DNA from: Bradyrhizobium manausense
GTDB taxonomy: Bacteria > Pseudomonadota > Alphaproteobacteria > Rhizobiales > Xanthobacteraceae
Reading direction: 5' to 3'
DNA: 64,000 nt
Assembly (NCBI RefSeq): GCF_018129685.1
Contig: NZ_JAFCLG010000003.1
Coordinates: 1 to 64,000 of the forward strand
Translations under genes and position numbers: made by a program
Shown here: positions 1 through 9,344 of the stretch, in pieces
How positions within the stretch are numbered: the stretch's first letter is position 1
Layout: every line of letters starts with the position of its first letter
The notes under the pieces: model-generated
Seen by the model: the letters and a program-made list of their open reading frames with translations, nothing else
Told to the model about the DNA's origin: nothing
The model's database searches: none

Positions 1-63
1 CCTCCTCTTCAGGAAGACCACATGGAATCAGCCATTTCTTCGCTCTTCAACTGCGATGTGTGA
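1..63 (+). CDS. possible 3' end of a gene entering from the left
   Basis: Frame 1 is open from the window edge and reads 20 codons ending NCDV before TGA at 61-63. It stops just before a palindromic repeat, as a gene end often does here. No family can be recognised from so few residues, and the open frame could be chance in GC-rich DNA. Confidence 0.25.
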   Translation, partial: PPLQEDHMESAISSLFNCDV

Positions 64-72
64 ATATCGTAG

Positions 73-179
73 CCCGCAAGCGGGAGAGGGCTGGGGTGAG
101 GGCTTTCTCCTCTGGGGGAGTCTTCGTTGTCGAGACACCCTCTCCCCGGCCCTCCCCCGCAAGCGGGGGAGGGAGAGGA
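73..179. repeat. intergenic palindromic repeat
   Basis: Two related blocks face each other: one at about 73-101 (CCCGCAAGCGGGAGAGGG) and one at about 136-179, which contains CCTCTCCC and CCCCCGCAAGCGGGGG. The second block is itself a hairpin around GCAAGC. This GGGAGAGGG-type sequence is a familiar dispersed intergenic repeat of rhizobial and related genomes. It lies downstream of the esterase gene and could fold in its transcript. Confidence 0.6.
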
Positions 180-188
180 AAGAGCGTC

Positions 189-1544
189 CTACTTCGCCTT
201 CAGGAAATCCGCGACCTCGAGCAGCATGAACTCGTCGTCGTCGGCCTTGTTGGGATCGCGGCTCGACGAGAACGGCAGGTTATTGTCGTTGCCGACGATG
301 ATGTGGGTGTCGTCGACGCGATCGACGTTCTCGATGGTGAAGAACGGGAAGGTGTAGACGCCGTCATTGAGGGCTTTCCGCGCCTTCTTGTCGGGGTCCT
401 GGATCTTCATGAGGTCGATATAGCCGATCTTGCGCACGGGCTTGCCGACATTGGCGTCCGAGAGCTCGATCTTGTAGACGCGCTTGAACTTGGCGACGTC
501 AGGGAAGCAGTTCTCGCCGCGGGTTCCCGCCGGGCAGGCCTTGTCGGGCGTGCCTTCGCCATTGTCGCGCTCGATGACGAGGCCCGCGCTTGGGTCGATC
601 ATGTTGAAGTCGCCGATGGCATTGCCGTTCTGCTCGAACACATATTGCCAGTAGCGGCCGGTGAATTTTTCGGCGGCGACGTCGAATTCCAGGATGCGGG
701 ATGCTTCCTTGCCGTCGACCCGCTCCCAGTCCTTCTTGTCGGCGTCCCACAGCGGGCCCTCGAGCAGGCCGTAGAGGAACTTGCCGTCCTTCGACGAGGC
801 GAAGCCCTCAAAACCCTTGGAGCGCCGCAGGTTGACGTTGGTGTAGGTCGCCCCCGGCGCGCCCGGGGTCGCCACCGCCCAATGGTCGGGCGAGCGCACC
901 GGCTTGCCGTCGGCGATGGTCTCGAACACGGCGAGGATCTTGCCTGATTTGTCGGCCTTCAGGATGTAGGGGCCGAACTCGTCGCCGATCCAGAAGGTGT
1001 CGCCGATGATCTGGAAGCCTTCGGTATCGAAATCCGAGCCAGTGAGATAGCGCTTCTCGGTGTCTTCGTGCACGATGCGGAACGGCACCTTCTTGTCGGG
1101 ATCGTGCAGGAAGATGGTCTCCTGCCGCTCGATCTTGCCGCTGGCCCAATCCATCTTGTAGCGGTTGAGGTACAGCATCGAATCCGGCGAGTTGGCGCGC
1201 GCGCCCATGCCGTTGTCGGTGATCACCCAGTAGGTGCCGTCGGGCATGTGCTTGATGCCGGAGTGTCCCTGCAGCGGCTGGCCCTTGAATGGCAGCGAGA
1301 TACCGGTCGGACGCTCGAACGACTTGCCCATCACGGTGCCGAGCGCGTCGACGCGTTTTCCGGTGGTGTATTTCCCCGAGGTCTTGAGGTCGGCGGGTGC
1401 GTCGGCCGGCGCGTCGATGAATGACGCGGCCGGCATCACCACGTGGCCGGCGAGCTTGGCCGGGAATTCACCTTCGTTCTGCGCGAGCGCGGCGCTCGCG
1501 GTGAGGATGATCGTTGCGACGGTGCTGAGAAAACTCGCGCGCAT
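189..1544 (-). CDS. secreted esterase-like protein of the phytase family
   Basis: A 451-residue protein with an N-terminal signal peptide (MRASFLSTVATIILTASAALA, cut after ALA). The rest resembles the 'esterase-like activity of phytase' family (PF13449), a beta-propeller-type extracytoplasmic domain. The segments GHSGIKHMPDGTYWVITDNG and DTEGFQIIGDTFWIGDEFGP are typical of that family. Members are periplasmic or secreted, and their natural substrate is poorly known; phosphoesters are assumed. The length is normal. The gene stands alone, about 105 bp downstream of the metallo-hydrolase gene on the same strand. Substrate and regulation cannot be told from the sequence. Confidence 0.85.
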   Translation of the reverse strand: MRASFLSTVATIILTASAALAQNEGEFPAKLAGHVVMPAASFIDAPADAPADLKTSGKYTTGKRVDALGTVMGKSFERPTGISLPFKGQPLQGHSGIKHMPDGTYWVITDNGMGARANSPDSMLYLNRYKMDWASGKIERQETIFLHDPDKKVPFRIVHEDTEKRYLTGSDFDTEGFQIIGDTFWIGDEFGPYILKADKSGKILAVFETIADGKPVRSPDHWAVATPGAPGATYTNVNLRRSKGFEGFASSKDGKFLYGLLEGPLWDADKKDWERVDGKEASRILEFDVAAEKFTGRYWQYVFEQNGNAIGDFNMIDPSAGLVIERDNGEGTPDKACPAGTRGENCFPDVAKFKRVYKIELSDANVGKPVRKIGYIDLMKIQDPDKKARKALNDGVYTFPFFTIENVDRVDDTHIIVGNDNNLPFSSSRDPNKADDDEFMLLEVADFLKAK

Positions 1545-1649
1545 GGGCGTCTCCTGTTGGCGGACGACGCCTTATGCGGATCGCGTATTGCAGTTTTGTG
1601 AAGCCGGGCCAAACGCCGCAGGCGCACTTTATTCCCTTACCGCGGCCTC

Positions 1650-2621
1650 TCAGGCGGTTTCGTAGACCAGTCTGGTGAAGTAGCCGGGGTCGACGAGGAA
1701 CTGTCCCCACCTGGCATCGAACGCGGCGGTTGGTTTTGCCGCAACCGTCTCGTCGCGTGTCTTTCCCTGTTTCTTGAGATTGCCGACATTGTCACGGATT
1801 GCGACCAGCATGTCGCGGAAGCTCTGTAGCTCGGCTTTGTTGCTGACAGGCTTGCCGTGACCGGGGATGATGATGGTGTCGTTGTTGGCTGCCGCAAGAT
1901 TGGTTTCGGAGGCCGCAATCATCCCGTCGATGCTGCCGCCGGTCGAATGGTCGATGAAGGGATAGATGCCGTTCCAGAAGGTGTCGCCGGCATGCAGGAT
2001 ATTGGCCTCGGCGAACATGACCGAGATGTCGCTGTCGGTGTGAGCGGGCCCGTAGTATTTCAGAGCGATCGATGCGCCATTGAGCTTGAGGTTGTGTTCC
2101 CTGGCGAAGACTTCGGCCGGCACCGCGCTAGGGGGCAAAGCGAGGAAATTATAGTCCCAGTCGTCGACCCGTTGCACGACGGAAAGATGCTTGCGGGTGT
2201 TTTCGTGGGCGATGATCTTCGCACCGGCGGCGTGCAGCCATTCATTGCCATCGGCATGGTCGAAGTGCCAGTGCGTGTTGATCAGATGCGCGATCGGTTC
2301 GCCGCTGAGCCCGGCAAGCGCCTTGCTGAGCTGTGGGCGCGAAACGCCGATTCCGGCATCGACCAGAAGCTTGCCGTCGGGTCCGGTGAGGACGGCGATG
2401 TTGCCGCCGGATCCTTCCAGCACGCTGATATTGTTGCGCAGCTTGTAGGTCGCGATCTCTGATGTCGCCGCGCTGTCCTTGATCAGGCTGACGATCCCGC
2501 GTGCTTCCGCGTAGGCCTGCCGGGGGCTGAGCCATCCCCCCGTCGCGGCGAAAGCGGCGCCACCGACGCAACACAGACAAAAGCCGCGCCGGGACAATGC
2601 GTGAGGTTGTGGCGTGTTCAT
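1650..2621 (-). CDS. Tat-exported metallo-beta-lactamase-fold hydrolase
   Basis: A 323-residue protein starting with a twin-arginine signal (SRRGFCLCCVGG, then a hydrophobic stretch and AYA cleavage site). The metallo-beta-lactamase zinc motif is present as HWHFDH (NTHWHFDHADGNEW), followed by a later Asp ligand (HAGDTFWNG) and a His ligand (IIPGHGKP). The active site therefore looks complete. The family hydrolyses lactams, lactones, thioesters and other substrates; no specific substrate can be assigned. It lies downstream of the sugar-type ABC permease genes on the same strand with a gap of about 117 bp, so co-transcription is possible but not shown. Confidence 0.85.
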   Translation of the reverse strand: MNTPQPHALSRRGFCLCCVGGAAFAATGGWLSPRQAYAEARGIVSLIKDSAATSEIATYKLRNNISVLEGSGGNIAVLTGPDGKLLVDAGIGVSRPQLSKALAGLSGEPIAHLINTHWHFDHADGNEWLHAAGAKIIAHENTRKHLSVVQRVDDWDYNFLALPPSAVPAEVFAREHNLKLNGASIALKYYGPAHTDSDISVMFAEANILHAGDTFWNGIYPFIDHSTGGSIDGMIAASETNLAAANNDTIIIPGHGKPVSNKAELQSFRDMLVAIRDNVGNLKKQGKTRDETVAAKPTAAFDARWGQFLVDPGYFTRLVYETA

Positions 2622-2738
2622 GCAATTCTCGCTTTCTCAAGCGGCGATTACGCGCCAATGATTGGTCCCGCCGTCGTCGTGGAAGGTGGAACCAAAGACG
2701 TGGGCGGTCTATCAGGATTGCACGATCAGCTTCCGGCG

Positions 2739-3641
2739 CTATTCCTTCACCGCGCCGGTCAGCGAGGACACGTAGTAGTCCACGAACAGCGAGTAGAAGA
2801 GCGCAACCGGCAATGAGCCGAGCAGGGAGCCGGCCATCAGCGCGCCCCATTGGTAGACGTCGCCGGTGACCAGCTCGGTCAGGATCGCGACCGGCACGGT
2901 CTTGTTGGCGCCGCTCTGGATGAAGGCGAGCGCGTAGATGAACTCGTTCCAGGACAGCGTGAAGGAGAAGATGCCGGCGGAGATCAGCCCGGGCACCGCG
3001 AGCGGCAGCGTGATCCGGCGCAGGATCTGCAGCCGCGTCGCGCCGTCGACCAGCGCGCATTCCTCGAGCTCGTAAGGGATCGACTTGAAATAACCGATCA
3101 GGAGCCAGGTGCAGAACGGCACCAGGAAGGTCGGATAGACCAGGATCAGCGCCAGCGGCGAGTCGAACAGGCCGAACTGCACGACGACGGTTGCGAGCGG
3201 GATGAACAGGATCGACGGCGGCACGAGATAGGCGAGATAAATGCCAAGGCCGACATAGGGGCTGCCACGAAAGCGCAGGCGTTCGATCGCGTAGGCTGCC
3301 AGCGTGCTCGCGACCAGCGACAGCGTGGTCGCTCCGACAGCGACCAGCATTGTGGTCCACAGCCAGCGCGGATAGGCGGTGTCGAACAAGAGATGCTTGA
3401 TGTGTGCGAGGGTCGGCGAAGTGATCCAGAACGGATTGTGTTCCTTGTAATTCATCAGCTCCGCGTTCGGCTTGAACGACGTGATCGCCATCCAGTAGAA
3501 CGGAAACAGCAGGATCAGCACGAAGCAGCCGAGCGGCAGATAGATCATCATCAGCCGCCGCAGCCCGGAATCCCAGGCCATGGTGTCTGGCGCGGCCTTG
3601 GAGTCCGCCACGGCGGAGGGGGGCGCGACGGTGTCAGTCAT
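2739..3641 (-). CDS. sugar-type ABC transporter permease (MalG-like)
   Basis: A 300-residue inner-membrane permease of the binding-protein-dependent carbohydrate importer class (MalG/UgpE type). It has an N-terminal membrane segment (LMMIYLPLGCFVLILLFPFY) and about five more. Near the C-terminus is the EAA loop ELEECALVDGATRLQILRR followed by ITLP, which docks on the ATPase. Its start overlaps the end of the upstream permease gene by 8 bp, so the two are co-translated. No ATPase gene is in the cluster, so it must share one from elsewhere. The substrate is unknown. Confidence 0.9.
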   Translation of the reverse strand: MTDTVAPPSAVADSKAAPDTMAWDSGLRRLMMIYLPLGCFVLILLFPFYWMAITSFKPNAELMNYKEHNPFWITSPTLAHIKHLLFDTAYPRWLWTTMLVAVGATTLSLVASTLAAYAIERLRFRGSPYVGLGIYLAYLVPPSILFIPLATVVVQFGLFDSPLALILVYPTFLVPFCTWLLIGYFKSIPYELEECALVDGATRLQILRRITLPLAVPGLISAGIFSFTLSWNEFIYALAFIQSGANKTVPVAILTELVTGDVYQWGALMAGSLLGSLPVALFYSLFVDYYVSSLTGAVKE

Positions 3642-4590
3642 TGGCCTCTCCCTGCTGCCATTTGCGGCGCGCCAGGCCGAAATAGGAAAACAGCGTCGCG
3701 AACACCAGGAACGGGATCATCGACACCGCGATCGCCGCGCCTTCGCCGAGCTCGCCGCCGGCGATGCCGCGCTGGAACGCCAGCGTCGCCAAGAGGTGCG
3801 TCGAATTGCCGGGGCCGCCGCGGGTGATGGCGTAGACCAGCTGGAAATCCGTGAAAGTGAAGATGATCGAGAACGTCATGACGATGGCGAGGATCGGCAT
3901 CATCATCGGGAAGGTGATGTAGCGGAAGCGCTGCCAGGCGCTGGCGCCGTCGAGCATGGCCGCCTCGTAGAGCGAGGGCGAGATCGTCTGCAGGCCGGCC
4001 AGCAGCGAGATCGCGACGAACGGAATGCCGCGCCAGATGTTGGCCGCGATCAGCGAGAAGCGCGCCGGCCAGGGCGAGCCGAGGAAGTCGACATTGCTCG
4101 TGCGCCAATGCAGCACGTCGACCAGCAGATAGGAGATGATCGAGAATTGCGGATCGTAGATCCACCAGAACGCCAGCGCCGAGAGCACCGTCGGCACGAT
4201 CCACGGCAGCAGGATGATCGCGCGCAGCAGGCTCTTGAACGGGAAATGATTGTTGAGCAGCAGCGCGAGCCAGAAGCCGAGCGCGAACTTCCCGAAGGTC
4301 GCGATCCCGGTATAGACCACGCTGTAGAACACCGCGTTCCACCACAGGGAATCGGTGAGCAGATACTGGAAATTCTCAAGGCCGATGAACTCACCCTTGC
4401 GGCCGATCGTGGTGTCGGTGAAGGCGAGCCAGATGCCGAGGCCGAGCGGATAGGTCAGGAAGACTGCGAGCAGCCCGATCGCGGGCGCGAGGCACATCAC
4501 GACGAGGAACGGCTTGTAGTCGAACAGGCGCACCAGCCAGTTCGGTTGCCGCTGGGCCAGCGCCGGGGAAGAGAGTGTGGTCACGGACAT
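3634..4590 (-). CDS. sugar-type ABC transporter permease (MalF-like)
   Basis: A 318-residue partner permease (MalF/UgpA type). It has a membrane segment near residues 30-55 and a core of about five more. The EAA loop reads YEAAMLDGASAWQRFRYITF. Downstream is the overlapping MalG-like permease; upstream, across a 142-bp gap holding a palindromic repeat, is the binding-protein gene. Together these form an importer for a sugar, polyol or sugar-acid type solute. The specificity cannot be read from the permeases. Confidence 0.9.
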   Translation of the reverse strand: MSVTTLSSPALAQRQPNWLVRLFDYKPFLVVMCLAPAIGLLAVFLTYPLGLGIWLAFTDTTIGRKGEFIGLENFQYLLTDSLWWNAVFYSVVYTGIATFGKFALGFWLALLLNNHFPFKSLLRAIILLPWIVPTVLSALAFWWIYDPQFSIISYLLVDVLHWRTSNVDFLGSPWPARFSLIAANIWRGIPFVAISLLAGLQTISPSLYEAAMLDGASAWQRFRYITFPMMMPILAIVMTFSIIFTFTDFQLVYAITRGGPGNSTHLLATLAFQRGIAGGELGEGAAIAVSMIPFLVFATLFSYFGLARRKWQQGEAND

Positions 4591-4632
4591 CGGGTCGTTG
4601 TCCTGTTCTTGGAAGTCAGAGAAGTCAGACCA

Positions 4633-4721
4633 CCGTCATTGCGAGCGTAGCGAAGCAATCCAGTCTGTTTCCGCGGTGAAAGTCTGAATTGCTTCGTCGC
4701 AAGTGCTCCTCGTAATGACGG
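4633..4721. repeat. dispersed palindromic intergenic repeat
   Basis: An imperfect inverted repeat of about 89 bp. The left arm begins CCGTCATTGCGAGCGTAGCG and contains GAAGCAATCCAG; the right arm contains CTGAATTGCTTCGTCGC and ends GTAATGACGG. This 'GTCATTGCGAG...GCAATGAC' element is abundant between Bradyrhizobium genes. It lies between the binding-protein and permease genes of one operon, where it could reduce permease expression or stabilise the upstream mRNA. Confidence 0.75.
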
Positions 4722-4732
4722 CCTGTCGGCCG

Positions 4733-6076
4733 TTACTTCTGCCGCCTGAAATACCGCTTGCAGCGCTGCTCGGCCTCCGCGGCTGCGGCCTCGGGCGTGG
4801 CCGCGCCGGTGGCAACCGAGGCGAACATCTGGACCGTGACGTAGTCAGCGCGAACCGCGCCGGTGGCCGTTGAAATCGGTCCCTTGTAGCCGGCGTAATA
4901 GGTGCTGTTCATCGTGTCCTTGAAGATCGCAACCTTGGGATCTGCTTTCCAGACAGCGGCGTCGGCATAGGCCGCGAGGGGCTGCGACCAGTAACCGCTG
5001 TTGGCGTTGAGCCACGGCTCGTATTGGTCCTTCTCCAGCATGTATTGAAGGAAGGCCTTTGCTGCATTGGGGTACTGGCTGTGCTTGAATACCATGGCAT
5101 TCAGCGTCAAGCCCGACATCGGCGACGCCGGCGCGAAGAACTTGGGCAACAATTGGTGTTCCGTATCCTCGGCGATCGCGGCGGTCGCGGGGTCGTTCTT
5201 CAACGAGAAATACAGCGACACGCCATTGGCCGTCAGGGCGAGCTCCTGGGAAGAATAGGCGCGATTGTTGCTGACGTCGTTCCAGGAAGGAGTGCCTGCG
5301 ATGAAGGTCGGATAGAGCTCCTTGACGTAATTCAGCGCCGCGATGGTCTCCCTGCTGTTGATGGTGACGTTGCCATCCTCGTCGAGCAGCGAGGCGTTAT
5401 GCGACCACATCATCCAATCCGCGAAGCCGTTGCCGTCTCCGACGGCATTGCCGAGAGCGAACCCCGCGGGTTTGCCGGCCTTTTGCAGCTTCTTGCAAAG
5501 GTCAAGGAAGCCCGCCGCGTCATCCGGAGCCTTGTCGAAACCGACCGACTTGAGAATGGACTTTCGGTAGACGAGGGGGCCGCCGGTTGCACCGAACGGC
5601 AGTCCGATCCAGGTGTCGCTCTTGCTCTTCTTGCCGTAGCGCTGCGCGAGCGGCAGCCAGCCACCGTAACGCTTGCCGACATAGTCGGCGACGTCGGTCA
5701 GCTCGATCAGCTTGTCGATATAGATGTGCGGTGCATCGGAGAAGCCGATGATGATGTCGGGGCCGGCGCCGGAATTGGCTGTGACCGCGGTCTGCTGGTT
5801 GATGTCCTCCCAGCCGACGAAGTCGACCTTGACCTCGACGCCGGTGTCCTTGGTGAACTTGGCCGCATTGGCGCGGAACACGTCTTCGTCGGCCTGGACG
5901 AAGCGGACGGGTCGCAGCATTTTCAGCGATGCGCCTTTCTCGATCGCCCATTTGGGCGCCGGTACGTCGGCGGCCTTGATCGCGGATTGTGCGTTTGCGG
6001 GCGCACCTGTGGCGGCGAACGTCGCAGCGGACAGGCCCAGCGCCAAGGCATCACGACGCGTGATGTCGTTCCTCAT
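4733..6076 (-). CDS. ABC transporter sugar-type solute-binding protein
   Basis: A 447-residue periplasmic binding protein of the family 1 extracellular solute-binding class. The N-terminus MRNDITRRDALALGLSAA is a twin-arginine-like signal with cleavage near ANAQ. The mature part has the two-lobe pattern of MalE/UgpB-type proteins (ADEDVFRANAAKFTKDTGVE, SGAGPDIIIGFSDAPHIY). The start at 6076 follows an AGGGAGGA Shine-Dalgarno; a longer frame reaching 7372 is only an open extension. It is the first component gene of the importer and sits 110 bp downstream of the dehydrogenase gene, so the bound solute may feed that enzyme's pathway (inference). Confidence 0.9.
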   Translation of the reverse strand: MRNDITRRDALALGLSAATFAATGAPANAQSAIKAADVPAPKWAIEKGASLKMLRPVRFVQADEDVFRANAAKFTKDTGVEVKVDFVGWEDINQQTAVTANSGAGPDIIIGFSDAPHIYIDKLIELTDVADYVGKRYGGWLPLAQRYGKKSKSDTWIGLPFGATGGPLVYRKSILKSVGFDKAPDDAAGFLDLCKKLQKAGKPAGFALGNAVGDGNGFADWMMWSHNASLLDEDGNVTINSRETIAALNYVKELYPTFIAGTPSWNDVSNNRAYSSQELALTANGVSLYFSLKNDPATAAIAEDTEHQLLPKFFAPASPMSGLTLNAMVFKHSQYPNAAKAFLQYMLEKDQYEPWLNANSGYWSQPLAAYADAAVWKADPKVAIFKDTMNSTYYAGYKGPISTATGAVRADYVTVQMFASVATGAATPEAAAAEAEQRCKRYFRRQK

Positions 6077-6186
6077 GAGTTCCTCCCTGTAATGTCTCCC
6101 TTCCCGGCGTTGATCGCCGGTGAAGGGCCGTTTCAGTCTCTTGTCAGTCCCTTGCGGGTCTTTCGGGGCGTTTTGCGCCGGCCGTC

Positions 6187-7230
6187 TTAGCTGTTCGGTC
6201 CGCGGTCCATGCCGACGGGCTGCCAGCGGCGGAGCGCGGTGTTCTGCAGCACCGACGGATTGACACAGCTTACCGGCCACATGCCCTGAAGCACCAGTGA
6301 CAATTCGTAGCCCACCCGGCGCTTGCGTGCCTCGTCGAACCGTGCCGAGGCCGAGGCGACATGGGCGGTCAGCGTCACGTTCTCCATGCCGAGGAGGGGG
6401 TTGTTGTGCGAGGGCGGCTCCTTCTCCAGCACGTCGAGCGCGGCATGGGCGATCCAGCCCTCCTGCAGTGCCTTGATCAGGCTTTCCTCGTCCACCGTGG
6501 CGCCGCGCCCGGTGTTGATGAAGACCGAGCCCTTCTTCATCTGCCGAAAATGCTTCTCGGTCAGCATGTGATGCACTTCGGGCCGGGCGGGGGCGTGCAT
6601 CGAGACGAAGTCCGATTGCGACAGCACTTCGTTCAGCGTTGCGGGAATGACGCCGTGGTCCCACATCAGCGTTTCCTGGATGAAGGGATCGTAGGCCATC
6701 ATGCGCAAGCCGAAGGGTGCGGCGCGTTTCGCAACCGCACGCGCGACGCGGCCGAACGAGATGAAGCCGAGCGTTTGGCCCATCAGCCGTGGAATCTTCA
6801 GAAGTGCCGGCCGGCCCTCGCTCCAGCGTCCGGTACGCGCCATCTTGTCCTGCTCGACCAGGCGGCGGAAGCCTGACAGCAGCAGCATCATGGCGTGGTC
6901 GGCGACTTCCTCGATGAAGGTGTCGGGGATGTTGGTCACGGGAATGCCGCGCGCGGTCGCGGCCTTCACGTCGACGCTGTCGACGCCGACCGAGCCCAGC
7001 GTGATGACCTTGCAGTTCTCCAGCGCGTCGATGATGGTCTTGGTGATCGGAATGCCCTTGGCGTAGATCGCGTCGGCATTCCTTGCGGCGGCGATGAACT
7101 CCGCCTCGTTGGCCGGTCCCTCGACGATCTCGGCATCGATCGGATCGAGCGCCTCGCGCTCGTAGGAATAATCGCTGCCCGCGACCGTGAAGCTCGCGCC
7201 CTTCGGCGTCACCACCTTGTATTTCGGCAT
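6187..7230 (-). CDS. D-2-hydroxyacid dehydrogenase (PGDH-like)
   Basis: A 347-residue NAD-dependent D-isomer-specific 2-hydroxyacid dehydrogenase. The family interconverts 2-hydroxyacids and 2-oxoacids in the cytoplasm. A substrate-binding N-terminal domain contains ITLGSVGVDSVDVKAATARG. The inserted Rossmann domain has LGFISFGRVARAVAKRA, where the usual GxGxxG is altered to GFISFG. The catalytic Arg (HAPARPEVH), Glu (LEKEPP) and His (TAHVASASAR) are all visible. It is not clearly a serine-pathway SerA because no ACT domain is present. It is probably the first gene of the transporter operon. A strong hairpin lies in its leader at 7270-7288. Confidence 0.88.
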   Translation of the reverse strand: MPKYKVVTPKGASFTVAGSDYSYEREALDPIDAEIVEGPANEAEFIAAARNADAIYAKGIPITKTIIDALENCKVITLGSVGVDSVDVKAATARGIPVTNIPDTFIEEVADHAMMLLLSGFRRLVEQDKMARTGRWSEGRPALLKIPRLMGQTLGFISFGRVARAVAKRAAPFGLRMMAYDPFIQETLMWDHGVIPATLNEVLSQSDFVSMHAPARPEVHHMLTEKHFRQMKKGSVFINTGRGATVDEESLIKALQEGWIAHAALDVLEKEPPSHNNPLLGMENVTLTAHVASASARFDEARKRRVGYELSLVLQGMWPVSCVNPSVLQNTALRRWQPVGMDRGPNS

Positions 7231-7269
7231 TTCCTGCTCCCGATTTGGTTTGTCGGTTCTTGTTGTGAC

Positions 7270-7288
7270 CCGCCCCTGTGGGGCGGGC
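7270..7288. other. strong GC hairpin in intergenic region
   Basis: CCCGCCCC-TGT-GGGGCGGG forms a perfect 8-bp stem, followed on the plus strand by CCTTTACGTCTTTT. On the plus strand it looks like a terminator, but no plus-strand gene lies upstream. On the minus strand it falls 40-58 nt before the dehydrogenase start, in its leader. It may block read-through toward the chemoreceptor gene or affect the dehydrogenase leader. Confidence 0.45.
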
Positions 7289-7490
7289 CTTTACGTCTTT
7301 TACGCGAAATCGATCCGGTTGCGTACAATTCCCGGTTGTCAAGTGCGGTGGTATTTGCCGTTTTGGCTGCATTATCGGGCCTACTAAGGAGGCTCGTAAG
7401 TAACTTGCTAAGTGTTGAGCACTAAAAGTTGATTCAATTTCGATCGATTCACTCGCGCGCCCTCATCTCTTTCATCTCCGGAGCCACCCC

Positions 7491-9176
7491 TTGAAGTTGA
7501 GCAATCTGAAGATCGCACCCAAGCTTGGCATCCTTGTCGGCGTCACCTTGTTCGGCCTGTGCATCTCCGGAGTCCTGGCCGGATATTTGATGAAGCAGGA
7601 GATGGTGAATGCGCGCATCGAGCAGGCCAAAGCCATCGTCGAGATGGGTCGCAACTATGCGGTGGCGCTGAAGAAGCGGGTGGATGCCGGCGAGATGACG
7701 AAGGAGGCCGCAATGGCTGATCTTCGCCGCTATGGCAACGCGATGACCTATGATAAAGGCGCCGGCTACCTGTTCGGGACGTCCTATGACGGCATCACCC
7801 AGTTGGCGCCAGATCCAAAGCAGATCGGCACCAATCGTATGGAAGTCCTGACCAACGGCCGCAAACTATCCTGGGAGCTGATGAACGGCGCCAAGGCCAA
7901 CGGTTCAATTCTGTTGACTTATGAATACGCCAAACCGGGCCAGGAGGGCTTGATCCGGAAGATCGGCTACGCGGTGGCCGTGCCCGAACTCGAGATGTAT
8001 CTCGGCACCGGCGCCTATCTGGACGACATCGACGCCAAGATGGGCCCGGTCTACTGGCTGCTCGGCCTCGCCATGCTCGGCATCGTCATCGTCGCCGGAA
8101 GCGTCGCCTGGATGCTCGGCCGCAGCATCAGCCGGCCGCTGGCCCTGCTCGGGACCCGCATGAAGGATCTGGCCGACGGCAAGCTCGACGGTGACATCCC
8201 CGGCGTCGGCCGTGGCGACGAGGTCGGTTCGATGGCCGCGACCGTCCAGATCTTCAAGGACAATGCGGTCCGTATCCGCGAGATCGAAAAGAGCGAGGCG
8301 GCTGCCAAGGAGCGCGCCGCTGCGGAACGCCGCAGCGCGATGGAAGACATCGCCAACGACTTCGAGCGCAGCGTCAACGGCATCGTCCGCTCGGTCTCTT
8401 CGGCCGCAGCCGGCATGCAGTCGACGGCGCAGTCGATGACCGCGACCGCCAGCGACGCCTCCTCGCGTGCGGCAACGGTCGGCGCGGCCTCGCAGAAGGC
8501 TTCCGGCAATGTCGGCACGGTTGCCGCGGCCGCCGAAGAGTTGTCGAGCTCGGTTGCGGAAATCTCCCGCCAGGTGACGCGCTCGACCGAAGTGGCGAGC
8601 CGCGCCGTCAGCGACGCCGAGCGCACCAACGCAACGGTGCAGGAGCTGTCGACCGGTGCCGAGAAGATCGGCGAGGTGGTCAAGCTCATTCACTCGATCG
8701 CGGCGCAGACCAATTTGCTCGCGCTCAATGCGACCATCGAGGCGGCGCGCGCCGGCGAATCCGGCCGGGGCTTCGCCGTCGTCGCATCCGAGGTCAAGGC
8801 GCTGGCCAACCAGACCGCCAAGGCCACCGAGGAAATCTCCGCGCAGGTGGCGGCGATGCAGACCTCGACCAGCGATGCGGTCGCGGCGATCGGCGGCATC
8901 ACCCAGACCATCGCCGAGATGAGCGAGATCACCGCCGGCATTTCGGCCTCGATCGAGCAGCAGGGCGAGGCGACCCGCGAGATCGCGCGCAACATCCAGT
9001 CGGTCGCGGCCGGCTCGAGCGAGATCAACGCCCATATCGGCAGCGTCACCTCGGCCGCCGAAGCGACCGGCACCGCCGCCGGCGACGTGCTGACCAACGC
9101 CCGCGAGCTGGACAACCAGTCCAGCGCGCTACGCAGCGCGGTGGACGGCTTCCTCGCTAAGGTGCGCGCGGCGTAA
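7491..9176 (+). CDS. methyl-accepting chemotaxis protein with Cache sensor
   Basis: A 561-residue chemoreceptor. Order: membrane segment at about 10-32, a periplasmic single-Cache-type sensor to about 180 ([40 protein letters not shown]), a second membrane segment at about 188-210, a HAMP domain ([19 protein letters not shown]) and a long cytoplasmic signalling domain. The hairpin tip is [20 protein letters not shown] and the following segment [13 protein letters not shown]. There is no CheR/CheB-docking pentapeptide at the C-terminus. It starts with TTG at 7491 behind GGAG. This Cache type often senses small carboxylates, but the ligand is unknown. It stands alone, with no chemotaxis genes nearby. 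Confidence 0.93.
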   Translation: MKLSNLKIAPKLGILVGVTLFGLCISGVLAGYLMKQEMVNARIEQAKAIVEMGRNYAVALKKRVDAGEMTKEAAMADLRRYGNAMTYDKGAGYLFGTSYDGITQLAPDPKQIGTNRMEVLTNGRKLSWELMNGAKANGSILLTYEYAKPGQEGLIRKIGYAVAVPELEMYLGTGAYLDDIDAKMGPVYWLLGLAMLGIVIVAGSVAWMLGRSISRPLALLGTRMKDLADGKLDGDIPGVGRGDEVGSMAATVQIFKDNAVRIREIEKSEAAAKERAAAERRSAMEDIANDFERSVNGIVRSVSSAAAGMQSTAQSMTATASDASSRAATVGAASQKASGNVGTVAAAAEELSSSVAEISRQVTRSTEVASRAVSDAERTNATVQELSTGAEKIGEVVKLIHSIAAQTNLLALNATIEAARAGESGRGFAVVASEVKALANQTAKATEEISAQVAAMQTSTSDAVAAIGGITQTIAEMSEITAGISASIEQQGEATREIARNIQSVAAGSSEINAHIGSVTSAAEATGTAAGDVLTNARELDNQSSALRSAVDGFLAKVRAA

Positions 9177-9195
9177 GCCGCGAGCATTCCGCTCC

Positions 9196-9323
9196 GTCGT
9201 CATGCCCGGGCTTGTCCCGGGCATCCACGTTCTTAAGACTGCGCGCGGATGCTCGTGGATGGCCGGGACATAGGCGAGCGGAAGCGACGCCGTCCTTCGG
9301 ACGGCTATGCCCGGCCATGACGG
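9196..9323. repeat. dispersed palindromic intergenic repeat
   Basis: Outer arms GTCATGCCCGGGC and GCCCGGCCATGAC match at 12 of 13 positions. Inside are a CCCGGGCTTGTCCCGGG hairpin and a second arm pair, ATCCACG...CGTGGAT. This is another common Bradyrhizobium-type element. It fills the gap between the chemoreceptor and the convergent Bug-type binding-protein gene. Confidence 0.7.
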
Positions 9324-9344
9324 AGACCGATTGAGCAGTTGCCC

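Noticed and set aside
6077..7372. N-terminal extension of the solute-binding protein frame to 879 codons
   Set aside because: The extension overlaps the dehydrogenase gene in another frame and has antisense-like composition. The Tat-like signal starts at 6076 behind a good Shine-Dalgarno.
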